Source of the DNA: JAVBMJ01 sp031552535
GTDB lineage: Bacteria; Bacteroidota; Bacteroidia; Bacteroidales; Rikenellaceae
Direction: 5' to 3'
Length of the DNA: 34,516 nucleotides
Assembly (NCBI GenBank): GCA_031552535.1
Contig: JAVBMJ010000046.1
Span: 1 to 34,516, forward strand
Below are positions 17,203 through 24,405 of the stretch, piece after piece. The notes under the pieces are model-generated. The model ran no database searches and was not told the DNA's origin. It worked only from the letters and a program-made list of their open reading frames with translations. Positions within the stretch are counted from its first letter, which is position 1. Each line of letters starts with the position of its first letter. The position numbers and the translations under genes are program-made.

Positions 17203-17362
17203 GAAGCTGTTTGGATTTGTTAACGAGATTATTTTATATCGTTTTGCCGATGATTTCCCGCGGTGGGATGAGGCGAATAGCGCCCCTGTTTAACGAACCA
17301 CACCGCGGGAAAGCGCGGAAAAGAGAATAAAAGAACGAGATTAATAAATTCAAAACAGCTTC
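17203..17362 (+). repeat. R1 element, A subtype (copy A3)
   Basis: This 160-bp element is nearly identical to copy A2, with one base missing in the AGCGGCCCC run. It is flanked by TTA at 17200-17202 and 17363-17365. It abuts R2 copy C3 on its left and ends 18 bases from the aspA stop codon on the other strand. Confidence 0.85.
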
Positions 17363-17380
17363 TTATTCCCCACTCTACTG

Positions 17381-18814
17381 TTATTTGCGGAGAAACTTGC
17401 GCGGAACCACCATATTTTCGGGCCGCAGTATATTATCGAGCTCTTCACGGCTCATCAGTCCTTTTTCGAGCACCAGATCGTAAATGCCTTTACCTGTGGC
17501 GAGTGCAGTTTGCGCCAGTTCGCTCGAAGCCTCATAACCCAAATAGGGATTCAACGCCGTGACCAGACCTATGCTGTTATATACCATAGCCCGGCAAACC
17601 TCCTTATTGGCGGTTATCCCCACTATACACTTGTCCCTTAGCGTATTCATGCCGTTTGACAACATCTCTATACTTTCGAATATCGAATGTACGATGATAG
17701 GCTCCATAACGTTCAACTCCAACTGGCCCGCTTCGGCAGCCATAGTCACCGTAAGGTCGTTGCCTATAACCTTGTATGCTATCTGGTTGACAACCTCCGG
17801 AATCACCGGGTTGACCTTGCCCGGCATGATCGAACTTCCAGGCTGCATCGGCGGCAGGTTTATTTCGTTAAACCCGGTCCGCGGCCCCGACGACAACAAA
17901 CGCAGGTCGTTGCATATTTTCGACAATTTCACCGCAAGCCGCTTCAGCGCCGAGGAGTTCATCACAAACGATCCTGTATCGCTTGTAGCCTCGATCATAT
18001 TCGACGCCGCGACTACAGGCAGCGCCGTGATCTGGCGCAGATACTTGATGCACAACGGCGAATAATCCGGATCGGAGTTGATCCCCGTGCCGATTGCCGT
18101 GGCCCCCATGTTCACCTCAAGAAACAACTTCAGGTTCTGCTCAAGGCGCTCCACCTCCTCGGTCAGCGTGGCGGCATAAGCCTCGAATTCCTGCCCCAAA
18201 GTCATCGGCACGGCATCCTGCAACTGCGTGCGCCCCATCTTGATCACGTCCGAAAACTCGTTACCTTTGGCGTGGAACGCATCGGTAAGCCATTTCAACG
18301 ACGATACCAGCTTCTCGATGCTGCGGATCAGGGCGATCTTCACCGCCGTGGGATAGGCGTCGTTGGTCGACTGCGACAGGTTGACGTGGTTGTTGGGATG
18401 GCAGTGCTTATACTCTCCCCTCTTATAGCCCAGCAACTCCAACGCACGATTGGCTATCACCTCGTTGGCATTCATGTTGGTCGAAGTGCCCGCTCCGCCC
18501 TGCACCATATCCACCACAAAATGCTCATGCAACCTACCATCCCTGATCTCTTCACAAGCCCCGATTATGGCGCCGGCTACCGCACCGTCCATCAAACCCA
18601 GGTCACGGTTGGCCATTGCCGCGGCCTGCTTGACATCGGCCAGGGCCCTGATCAGCTCCGGGAAAAAATGGAGCCTTACGCGGCTTATGTGAAAATTCTC
18701 CAGGGCCCTGAGGGTTTGTATCCCGAAATAATATTCCGCAGGTACATCCATATACCCCAGAAGGTCGTGCTCCTGTCTGGCATCACCCGAAAGCGCAGCA
18801 AGTGTAATGTCCAT
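17381..18814 (-). CDS. aspA: Aspartate ammonia-lyase
   Basis: AspA reversibly converts L-aspartate to fumarate and ammonia, feeding fumarate respiration in anaerobes. The 477-residue product belongs to the fumarase/aspartase superfamily with all conserved regions: GGAGTSTNMNANEVIANRA, the substrate region HPNNHVNLSQSTND, GRTQLQDAVPMTLGQEF, and the flexible catalytic SS-loop GSSIMPGKVN with GSS at 326-328. The sequence after the loop, PVIPEVVNQ, is the aspartase form; class II fumarases have PTQCE there, so FumC is unlikely. The start MDITLAALSG gives a slightly longer N-terminus than in many homologues, with no alternative ATG before the conserved LLG block. It is downstream of R3 copy D2. 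It appears monocistronic. Confidence 0.94.
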   Translation of the reverse strand: MDITLAALSGDARQEHDLLGYMDVPAEYYFGIQTLRALENFHISRVRLHFFPELIRALADVKQAAAMANRDLGLMDGAVAGAIIGACEEIRDGRLHEHFVVDMVQGGAGTSTNMNANEVIANRALELLGYKRGEYKHCHPNNHVNLSQSTNDAYPTAVKIALIRSIEKLVSSLKWLTDAFHAKGNEFSDVIKMGRTQLQDAVPMTLGQEFEAYAATLTEEVERLEQNLKLFLEVNMGATAIGTGINSDPDYSPLCIKYLRQITALPVVAASNMIEATSDTGSFVMNSSALKRLAVKLSKICNDLRLLSSGPRTGFNEINLPPMQPGSSIMPGKVNPVIPEVVNQIAYKVIGNDLTVTMAAEAGQLELNVMEPIIVHSIFESIEMLSNGMNTLRDKCIVGITANKEVCRAMVYNSIGLVTALNPYLGYEASSELAQTALATGKGIYDLVLEKGLMSREELDNILRPENMVVPRKFLRK

Positions 18815-18861
18815 AATTGTGATATTTAAGGATCGTTTCTTTTTGGCCTCTTTTCTACAAA

Positions 18862-18955
18862 AATTTCGTCACATAGTACCACCATGCTCCTCTGTTTTTA
18901 TAAAAAACAGCCCTAAAATAATTTGCAACTACTTCCCTCAGGAAAATCAGGCAGA
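18862..18955 (-). repeat. R3 element, partial (copy D2)
   Basis: The right end GGAAAATCAGGCAGA (18941-18955) matches the R3 terminal repeat. The interior aligns with D1 through CGTCACATAG, CCATGCTCCTCTGTTTT and the following hairpin. The left terminal repeat is absent. In both copies the element sits directly upstream of a minus-strand gene (ftsW, aspA). The hairpin is CTATTTT/AAAATAG in D1 and CTGTTTT/AAAACAG here, a pair-preserving change. Confidence 0.55.
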
Positions 18956-19008
18956 CTATCACATTGTGCACACAGACGCCATCCCGCAGGCTTACAGAAG
19001 CAGGGCAT

Positions 19009-19485
19009 CTACATCGAAATATCGAGTATCTCGAAATTCAGCACGCCGGCCGGAACCGTTATCTCGACTTTATCGCCTTTGCGTTTCCCCAGCAGTGCTT
19101 TGGCTATCGGAGTGCTGGTCGACAGTTTACCCTCTTTGAGGTTGGCCTCATGCTCCGACACCAGGGTGTACTCCACCGTTTTGCCGGTCGCAAGGTTCTT
19201 CAGCGTTACACGGTTTAATATCTGCACCCGGCTCGTGTCGACCCGGCTCTCATCGAGGATACGTGCGTTGGCCAGCGTATCTTCCATCTGGGCAATACGC
19301 ATTTCGAGCATTCCCTGCGCCTCCTTGGCGGCATCGTATTCGGCGTTTTCCGAAAGGTCGCCCTTGTCTCGCGCTTCGGCAATCATGGCCGACACCGCCG
19401 GACGCTCCACCGAACGCAAATGTTCGAGCTCCTGTTTAAGTTTCTGATAACCTGCTTCAGTCAGGTATGTGATTTCCGATGCCAT
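19009..19485 (-). CDS. greA: Transcript cleavage factor GreA
   Basis: GreA inserts a coiled coil into the RNA polymerase secondary channel and stimulates cleavage of backtracked RNA. The 158-residue product equals the E. coli length. The N-terminal coiled coil carries the tip motif KGDLSENAEYDAAKE with acidic residues Asp43 and Glu46, and the C-terminal FKBP-like domain ends TPIAKALLGKRKGDKVEITVPAG. I start at the ATG at 19485 (MASEITYL), because an in-frame upstream extension of 12 residues has no family support. The upstream region has a good promoter and, at the 5' end of the transcript, a terminator-like hairpin. aspA follows 195 bases downstream on the same strand, with D2 between them. 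Confidence 0.96.
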   Translation of the reverse strand: MASEITYLTEAGYQKLKQELEHLRSVERPAVSAMIAEARDKGDLSENAEYDAAKEAQGMLEMRIAQMEDTLANARILDESRVDTSRVQILNRVTLKNLATGKTVEYTLVSEHEANLKEGKLSTSTPIAKALLGKRKGDKVEITVPAGVLNFEILDISM

Positions 19486-19540
19486 ATAAATTATCGTTAA
19501 TGTAAAACCCCCTTTGATCACGCTTTTCCGGGGGCTGCTG

Positions 19541-19614
19541 CTTTGCCTATAAAAACCAAAAAGAGAGAATCCCGACCTGAACAGACCGGAACCCTCTTCG
19601 TAACATAGGCAAAG
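19541..19614 (-). promoter_or_regulatory. greA leader hairpin with U-tract (possible attenuator) inside a larger inverted repeat
   Basis: In minus-strand RNA, bases 19597-19584 and 19577-19564 can form a 14-bp stem with a 6-base loop, using five G-U pairs. It is followed by CUUUUUGGUUUUU (complement of 19563-19551), as in an intrinsic terminator. The predicted start site is only a few bases before the stem. A perfect 10-bp outer inverted repeat CTTTGCCTAT (19541-19550)/ATAGGCAAAG (19605-19614) encloses it and overlaps the -7 box. Early termination controlling greA is an inference. Confidence 0.5.
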
Positions 19615-19643
19615 TTATGTATTAATTTCGATGTTTCCAAAAA
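19610..19643 (-). promoter_or_regulatory. greA promoter
   Basis: On the minus strand there is TTTTTG (19643-19638), a 20-bp spacer and TAACTTTG (19617-19610), an exact fit to TAnnTTTG. It is the only such pair upstream of greA and gives a leader of about 115 bases. Confidence 0.65.
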
Positions 19644-19721
19644 TCCTGTTTTTTTTCTATATTTGAATGCCCCCGAGGGATATTTTGCCTTCAGGAGAGT
19701 ACGATTGCCCCCGGTTTTTCG

Positions 19722-19729
19722 TATATTTG
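19722..19729 (+). promoter_or_regulatory. Candidate -7 box facing ptb, now separated from it by repeats
   Basis: TATATTTG matches TAnnTTTG; a second identical box lies at 19658-19665. No clear -33 element is found. The next gene on this strand is ptb at 20334. Without the inserted repeats (19830-20319) the distance from this box to the ptb ATG would be about 115 bases. The rest of 19618-19829 contains a solo R1 end near 19759 and no gene. Confidence 0.35.
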
Positions 19730-19829
19730 CAGGATGTAGGCTTGTGTCCATATTAAGGAACAGTTTCTTAGCCTCATGGCATATTTATTTGTGCAGCGGA
19801 TGTAACGACAAAAATCACGATGCTTTTTA

Positions 19830-20158
19830 TAAGTAATTGATAAATAATTAATGGTGTATTTTTTCGAGGCGTTTGCGGAGCAGATTTTTCGGCGGCAAGC
19901 GCAGGTTTGCCGGTGGCAAATCGAGAAACTGTTTAAGAATATTACCGAAGTTATTTTTCATATATTCCTGGTAGTGTTTTTCGCCGGAATGAAGCTGCAT
20001 ATCGGGAGTATGGAGCAAATGCCGGCGGAAAAGAATAACGGGAAGAGGTGGAAAAGAACGAGAGAAATATTCTTAAACAGTTTCTTAGCAGTGACGGCGG
20101 GAAAAGATGACCGAAAAAGACCGAATAAAATAGATCATTAATTGTTTGAAATTACTTA
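19830..20158 (-). repeat. R2 element (copy C4) interrupted by an R1-type insert
   Basis: Outer ends are TAAGTAATTGATAAATAATT (19830) and TAATTGTTTGAAATTACTTA (ending 20158). The R1-type insert (19925-20087) lies at the same internal position as in C3, between CAAATCGA and GCAGTGACGG. R1 copy B2 directly abuts its right end. With copy B2 it fills most of the 848-base gap between greA and ptb. Confidence 0.83.
19925..20084. repeat. R1 element, B-prime subtype, nested in R2 copy C4
   Basis: Ends are GAAACTGTTTAAGAATATT and AATATTCTTAAACAGTTTC followed by TTA (20085-20087). The A-to-G change in the left arm is matched by a T-to-C change in the right arm relative to copy C3's insert, so the inverted repeat stays perfect. 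The core matches the insert of C3 with 14 more bases. Confidence 0.8.
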
Positions 20159-20319
20159 GAAACTGTTTAAAAATACTAATCTTGTTCTTTTCCTGCTGTT
20201 TGCCGCGCTTTTTCGCGGTGGAATTCGTTAAACAGGAGCCGCTATTCGCCTCATTCCTCCACAAAAAATCATCGACAAACAGATGTAAAATAACTTCGGT
20301 AATATTTTTAAACAGTTTC
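20159..20319 (-). repeat. R1 element, B subtype (copy B2)
   Basis: This 161-bp element has ends GAAACTGTTTAAAAATACT and AATATTTTTAAACAGTTTC, flanked by TTA at 20156-20158 and 20320-20322. It is close to the reverse complement of copy B1. It ends 14 bases before the ptb start codon, so ptb has effectively no other upstream sequence. Confidence 0.85.
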
Positions 20320-20333
20320 TTAAAATTATACTT

Positions 20334-21236
20334 ATGAAAAAGTTGGCTGAATTGATAGATGCGGCGAGGGCCGGTAGGCGCCGCCGTTTGATCGCAGCGT
20401 ATGCCCAGGATTCGCACACGCTCGAAGCAGTGAACGATGCAGTTGAAGCGGGCATTGCCGATGTGACGCTTATCGGCGACAGCGACGAGATCGGCCATGT
20501 TTGCCGGCAGGAGGGTATCGACGTGTCGAGGTTTAAGATCGTGCACGAAACCTCCGATGTCAGGTGTGTCGAAAAGGCTGTTCGGATGGTTTCCGGCGGC
20601 GAGGGCGATGTGCTTATGAAGGGATTGGTGTCCACCGACAAATATATGCGCGGGATACTGAACAAGGAGTGGGGGCTGTTGCCGCCGAAGGGTGTATTGA
20701 GCCATGTGGCAGTGATGGAGATACCGGCTTACCACAAGTTGCTGGTCATATCCGACATTGCCATTATTCCCAATCCCGACATCGGCCAGAAGGCCGCCAT
20801 TGCGGTTTACCTTCGCCGTGTGGCCAACACCCTCGGGGTTGCAAGGCCCAGGATCGCTTTCATTGCGCCGACCGAGGTTATGTCTCCCGGCCTGGCCTCA
20901 TGTGTCGACGCGGCCATATTATCGAAGATGGGCGACCGCGGCCAGCTGGGCGACGTCGAAGTGGACGGCCCGCTGTCGGTCGACATCGCTATCTCGCACG
21001 AGGTGGCCCAGACCAAGAAATTCCGGGGCAACGGCGTGGCGGGCGATGCCGACTGCATGCTCTTCCCGAATCTGGATTCGGCCAACGTATTTTTCAAGGC
21101 GTGCACCAAGTTCGCGGGGGCCGAGCTGGCGGGCATTGTGGCCGGGACATCGGCACCGTGTGTGCTTACCTCGCGCGGCGACACGCGTGCTTCGAAACTC
21201 TATTCCATTGCCCTGGCGTGCCTGAGCGTGGAGTAA
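20334..21236 (+). CDS. ptb: Phosphate butyryltransferase (phosphate acyltransferase family)
   Basis: Ptb exchanges CoA for phosphate on butyryl-CoA, or on branched short-chain acyl-CoA, giving the acyl phosphate used by the kinase encoded next. The 300-residue length fits Ptb; phosphate acetyltransferase domains are usually a little longer, and a Pta would be expected beside an acetate kinase. Recognisable family blocks are DVLMKGLVSTDKYMRGIL, LSHVAVMEIP, IIPNPDIGQKAAIA, VMSPGLASCVDAAILSKM and a C-terminal GDTRASKLYSIALA. It precedes buk by 96 bases on the same strand, forming the classic ptb-buk operon. Repeat B2 ends 14 bases upstream. Whether the true substrate is butyryl, isobutyryl or isovaleryl cannot be read from the sequence. 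Confidence 0.9.
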   Translation: MKKLAELIDAARAGRRRRLIAAYAQDSHTLEAVNDAVEAGIADVTLIGDSDEIGHVCRQEGIDVSRFKIVHETSDVRCVEKAVRMVSGGEGDVLMKGLVSTDKYMRGILNKEWGLLPPKGVLSHVAVMEIPAYHKLLVISDIAIIPNPDIGQKAAIAVYLRRVANTLGVARPRIAFIAPTEVMSPGLASCVDAAILSKMGDRGQLGDVEVDGPLSVDIAISHEVAQTKKFRGNGVAGDADCMLFPNLDSANVFFKACTKFAGAELAGIVAGTSAPCVLTSRGDTRASKLYSIALACLSVE

Positions 21237-21332
21237 GATATCGTGCGTGACGCTACCTGACCGCTGCCCGGAATATGTTTCAGGGCATTTCTCCGCGAGG
21301 AATCAAATTGTTTTAAATGAAAGGATAAATAC

Positions 21333-22403
21333 ATGTCGTACAAAGTATTAGCCATCAATCCGGGATCGACTTCGACAAAGGTGGGACTTTTCGAAAACCG
21401 CGATAAACTGCTCGAACTCAGCATTAGCCACACCTCTGAGGAGTTGGCGGTTTTCCCCGACATAGCGTCACAGTTTTCGTTCCGCAAGGAGTTGGTTCTG
21501 GAGGCTTTGGCGGTCAACGGGTTCGACTACCGCACTCTCGATGCGGTTATAGGTCGCGGAGGACTCATAAAGCCCATCCCGTCGGGGGTCTACGAGGTCA
21601 ACGACACTATGGCCGAGGATCTGGGTGTGGGTCTGTTCGGCCAGCATGCGTCTAACCTGGGCGGACTGATTGCCCGCGATATCGCCGACGCGATAGGAGT
21701 CCACGCATATATCGCCGATCCGGTTGTCGTCGACGAGCTCGACGACGTTGCCCGCCTGACGGGACATCCCGCAATAGGCCGTGTGTCTATATTCCATGCC
21801 CTTAACCAGAAGGCCATGGGGCGTATGTACGCTGCGGGTTGCGGGCGCAAGTATGAGGATATGAACCTCATCATAGCTCATATGGGCGGCGGGGTCTCGG
21901 TAGGCGCACATCGCCGCGGCAAGGTTGTCGACGTCAACAACGCTCTGGATGGCGAAGGGCCTTTCGGTCCCGAACGCAGCGGTTCGTTGCCCTGGGGCGC
22001 CGTGGTCGACCTTTGTTTCAGCGGCCTGTACGACCGCTATGAGGTCCGCCGCATGTTTTGCGGCAAAGGCGGTTTCGTGGCGCACCTCGACACCAACAAC
22101 ACAACGGAGATCATCCGCCGCGTAAGCGCCGGCGACGCCCGGGCGCGGTTGGTGCTCGAAGCTATGTGTTACAACGTCTCGAAGTGGATCTGCGCGATGG
22201 CCGCGACCCTGTGCGGCGACGTCGATTCGGTAATCCTCACCGGTGGCATCGCCCATAACGACTTTGTAAACGACTATATCCGCAAACGCATCTCGTGGGT
22301 GGCTCCCGTAGCGGTACTTCCCGGCGAAAACGAACTCGAAGCCCTGGCCGAAAACGCCTTGCGGGTACTCTCCGGCGAGACCGAAGTCAAAATTTACGCA
22401 TAG
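21333..22403 (+). CDS. buk: Butyrate kinase
   Basis: Buk transfers the phosphate of butyryl phosphate to ADP, making butyrate and ATP by substrate-level phosphorylation. It is an ASKHA-fold kinase. The 356-residue product has the first phosphate loop NPGSTSTKVG (residues 9-18), GRGGLIKPIPSGVYEVND, the catalytic-region block RVSIFHALNQKAMGR, the adenosine motif IIAHMGGGVSVGAHRRG, and a late ILTGGIAHN. NPGSTSTK and the GRGG...PSG run distinguish butyrate from acetate kinases. A purine-rich AAAGGA lies 9 bases before the ATG. It is co-directional with ptb. A 14-bp perfect palindrome, CTGATCCGGATCAG (22419-22432), follows the stop, but without a loop or T-run. Confidence 0.94.
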   Translation: MSYKVLAINPGSTSTKVGLFENRDKLLELSISHTSEELAVFPDIASQFSFRKELVLEALAVNGFDYRTLDAVIGRGGLIKPIPSGVYEVNDTMAEDLGVGLFGQHASNLGGLIARDIADAIGVHAYIADPVVVDELDDVARLTGHPAIGRVSIFHALNQKAMGRMYAAGCGRKYEDMNLIIAHMGGGVSVGAHRRGKVVDVNNALDGEGPFGPERSGSLPWGAVVDLCFSGLYDRYEVRRMFCGKGGFVAHLDTNNTTEIIRRVSAGDARARLVLEAMCYNVSKWICAMAATLCGDVDSVILTGGIAHNDFVNDYIRKRISWVAPVAVLPGENELEALAENALRVLSGETEVKIYA

Positions 22404-22528
22404 TCTTTTGATATGAGGCTGATCCGGATCAGGCAGTTACAATCCACGCCACGGGAGGGGACACCGGGCCGGAAAATACAGATGGTGTAGATATGTATAT
22501 TAATACCTATGCGAAAAATAATCCCGTA

Positions 22529-22548
22529 ACATTTTTAAACAGTTTCTG
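22529..22548 (+). repeat. Solo R1 end between buk and the GH43 gene
   Basis: ACATTTTTAAACAGTTTC followed by TGA reproduces the right terminus of the B-type R1 elements, but no matching left end or core is found to its left. The other bases of the 296-base gap (22404-22699) show no gene and no TAnnTTTG box. Confidence 0.5.
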
Positions 22549-22699
22549 AATATCGCAGCCAGAGCGAGATATCCGGCCCTCCGCACCGGGTGGCTGCGGG
22601 CCGACAGCTTTACAAAGCAAAGCTGGTTTTCATACAAATGAGACTTTAATGCCTCGTTTTTATTAATGCACAACGGGTTATAGTATAATCACGATATTT

Positions 22700-24313
22700 A
22701 TGAGAAGAGTTGTTCTGTTTTTCGGGGCGTTGTTCCTTTTACCCTTGGTTTCGGCCCAGGAACGTTTCGTATCGAAGGTATGGGTGGCGGACCGTGGCGA
22801 CGGCACCTACCGCAACCCGGTCATCGACGCCGACTATTCCGATCCCGATCTGTGCCGGGTGGGAGACGACTATTTCCTTACTGCGTCGAGTTTCAACTGT
22901 CTGCCGGGGCTGCCTATCCTTCATTCGCGCGACCTGGTCAACTGGCGCATTGTCAACCATGCGTTGAAACGCTGGGCCGACACGTACCAGGGGCCTGCGA
23001 TAGGCCACGGCAAGGGGGTCTGGGCTCCGAGCATACGTTACCACCGGGGGATGTTCTATATTTTTTACGGTGATCCCGATCTGGGGGTCATGGTCCTTAC
23101 GGCCACCGACCCTATGGGCGAGTGGAGCAGCCCGGTCAATGTGAAGCCCGGCGCGGGCATCATCGACCCCTGTCCGTTGTGGGACTACGACGGGCGGCTC
23201 TATGTGGTGCATGGTTATGCCGGGAGCCGGGCGGGTACCAAGAGCGTGCTGGGCATCTTCGAACTCGACGCCTCGCTGGGCAGCGCCACCTCTTCGCGCA
23301 TCGTCTACGACGGCCACGAGGAGGATCCCACGGTCGAGGGCCCCAAGTTCTATAAGCGCGGTGGCTACTACTATATATTCGCCCCCGCGGGCGGTGTTGC
23401 CACGGGCTGGCAGATCGCGTTGCGGTCGAAAACCCCCTATGGGCCTTACGAGCGGCGCGTGGTGATGGCCGAGGGCTCCACGGCGGTCAACGGGCCCCAC
23501 CAGGGCGGCTGGGTCACTACGGCCGCTGGAGAGGATTGGTTCATGCACTTCCAGGATAAATTCTTCTACGGGCGGGTGGTCCATCTCCAGCCAATGCAGT
23601 GGACCGACGGCTGGCCGGTTATCGGCGTCGACCTCCAGGGCAAGGGATGCGGCGAACCGGTGGAGACTTTCCGCAAGCCCCGCACGTCGCGCAGCTATCC
23701 GGTTTCGACGCCTGCCGACAGCGACGAATTCAACTCCCCGACGCTCGGTTTACAGTGGCAGTGGCATGCTGCGCCCAGTCCGCTGTGGTATTTTTGCCAC
23801 ACCGCGAAAGGTTTGCTGAGGCTCTATTCGGCCGAAAATGCCGGTACTAACCTTTGGGATGCCGGCAATCTGCTGTTGCAGAAGACCCCCACGGACGAAT
23901 TTACTGCCACGGCCAAGGTCGATTTCCATCCGTTGCGGGATAAGCCGGGCGAGGAGATGGGGCTCGTGGTCATGGGCCGCAACTATGCGACGCTGGCCGT
24001 AACCGGCGGCAAGGATGGATGGACGCTGTCGCAAAACGTCTGCATGAAGGCCGACGGCGGCGGGCGTGAGGTATCGAAGGGTAGTGTCGGGGTGGCTGCC
24101 GCGTCTACGCTCTACCTGCGGGTCGAGGTGCGTCGCGGAGGCATGTGCACATTTTCGTACAGCACAGACAATGTGGATTTCAAGGTGTTGGGCAGCGAGT
24201 TCAAGGGCCGCGAGGGTCTCTGGATCGGCGCCAAGGTGGGGCTCTACATCACCCGCCCGTTCCGCAACAACGACAGCGGCTGGGTCGACGTCGACTGGTT
24301 CCGGGTGGAATAA
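22700..24313 (+). CDS. Secreted GH43 glycoside hydrolase (beta-xylosidase / arabinofuranosidase type)
   Basis: This exported hydrolase probably removes xylose or arabinose from plant glycans. The 537-residue product has a signal peptide (about 1-19, cut near VSAQ), a GH43 five-bladed propeller (about 36-335) and a C-terminal concanavalin-like beta-sandwich (about 340-537), the two-domain form of many GH43 xylosidases. Likely catalytic residues are Asp48 (base, in DYSDPDL), Asp156 (pKa modulator, in GIIDPCP) and Glu213 (acid, in TVEGPKF). No lipoprotein cysteine is seen, so it is probably periplasmic or secreted. There is no SusCD pair, regulator or second CAZyme next to it, so this is not a typical polysaccharide utilisation locus. 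The exact substrate cannot be assigned. Confidence 0.9.
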   Translation: MRRVVLFFGALFLLPLVSAQERFVSKVWVADRGDGTYRNPVIDADYSDPDLCRVGDDYFLTASSFNCLPGLPILHSRDLVNWRIVNHALKRWADTYQGPAIGHGKGVWAPSIRYHRGMFYIFYGDPDLGVMVLTATDPMGEWSSPVNVKPGAGIIDPCPLWDYDGRLYVVHGYAGSRAGTKSVLGIFELDASLGSATSSRIVYDGHEEDPTVEGPKFYKRGGYYYIFAPAGGVATGWQIALRSKTPYGPYERRVVMAEGSTAVNGPHQGGWVTTAAGEDWFMHFQDKFFYGRVVHLQPMQWTDGWPVIGVDLQGKGCGEPVETFRKPRTSRSYPVSTPADSDEFNSPTLGLQWQWHAAPSPLWYFCHTAKGLLRLYSAENAGTNLWDAGNLLLQKTPTDEFTATAKVDFHPLRDKPGEEMGLVVMGRNYATLAVTGGKDGWTLSQNVCMKADGGGREVSKGSVGVAAASTLYLRVEVRRGGMCTFSYSTDNVDFKVLGSEFKGREGLWIGAKVGLYITRPFRNNDSGWVDVDWFRVE

Positions 24314-24405
24314 TGCGATGTGCCCGTCGAAGCCGGAGGCCCGACCTGCGGCAACGACGGCTAAGGAATTGCCGAATTTAAACAGCTTCCTGGGGCAAAA
24401 TAGTG

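Noticed and set aside
19486..19521. Twelve-residue N-terminal extension of GreA
   Set aside because: The extra residues are not part of the family; the ATG at 19485 gives exactly the usual 158 residues.
130..20319. CRISPR array or tandem-repeat interpretation of the repeated intergenic sequences
   Set aside because: Copies are long, widely spaced, in both orientations and bounded by inverted ends; there are no regular short repeats or spacers and no cas genes.
20334..22403. Acetate pathway (pta-ackA) as the identity of the acyl-phosphate pair
   Set aside because: The kinase has the butyrate-kinase NPGSTSTK and GRGG motifs and the transferase has the Ptb length; acetate kinase motifs are absent.
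22419..22432. Perfect 14-bp palindrome after buk
   Set aside because: It has no loop or T-run to make it a terminator and no second copy to suggest an operator, so it is mentioned only as a sequence feature.
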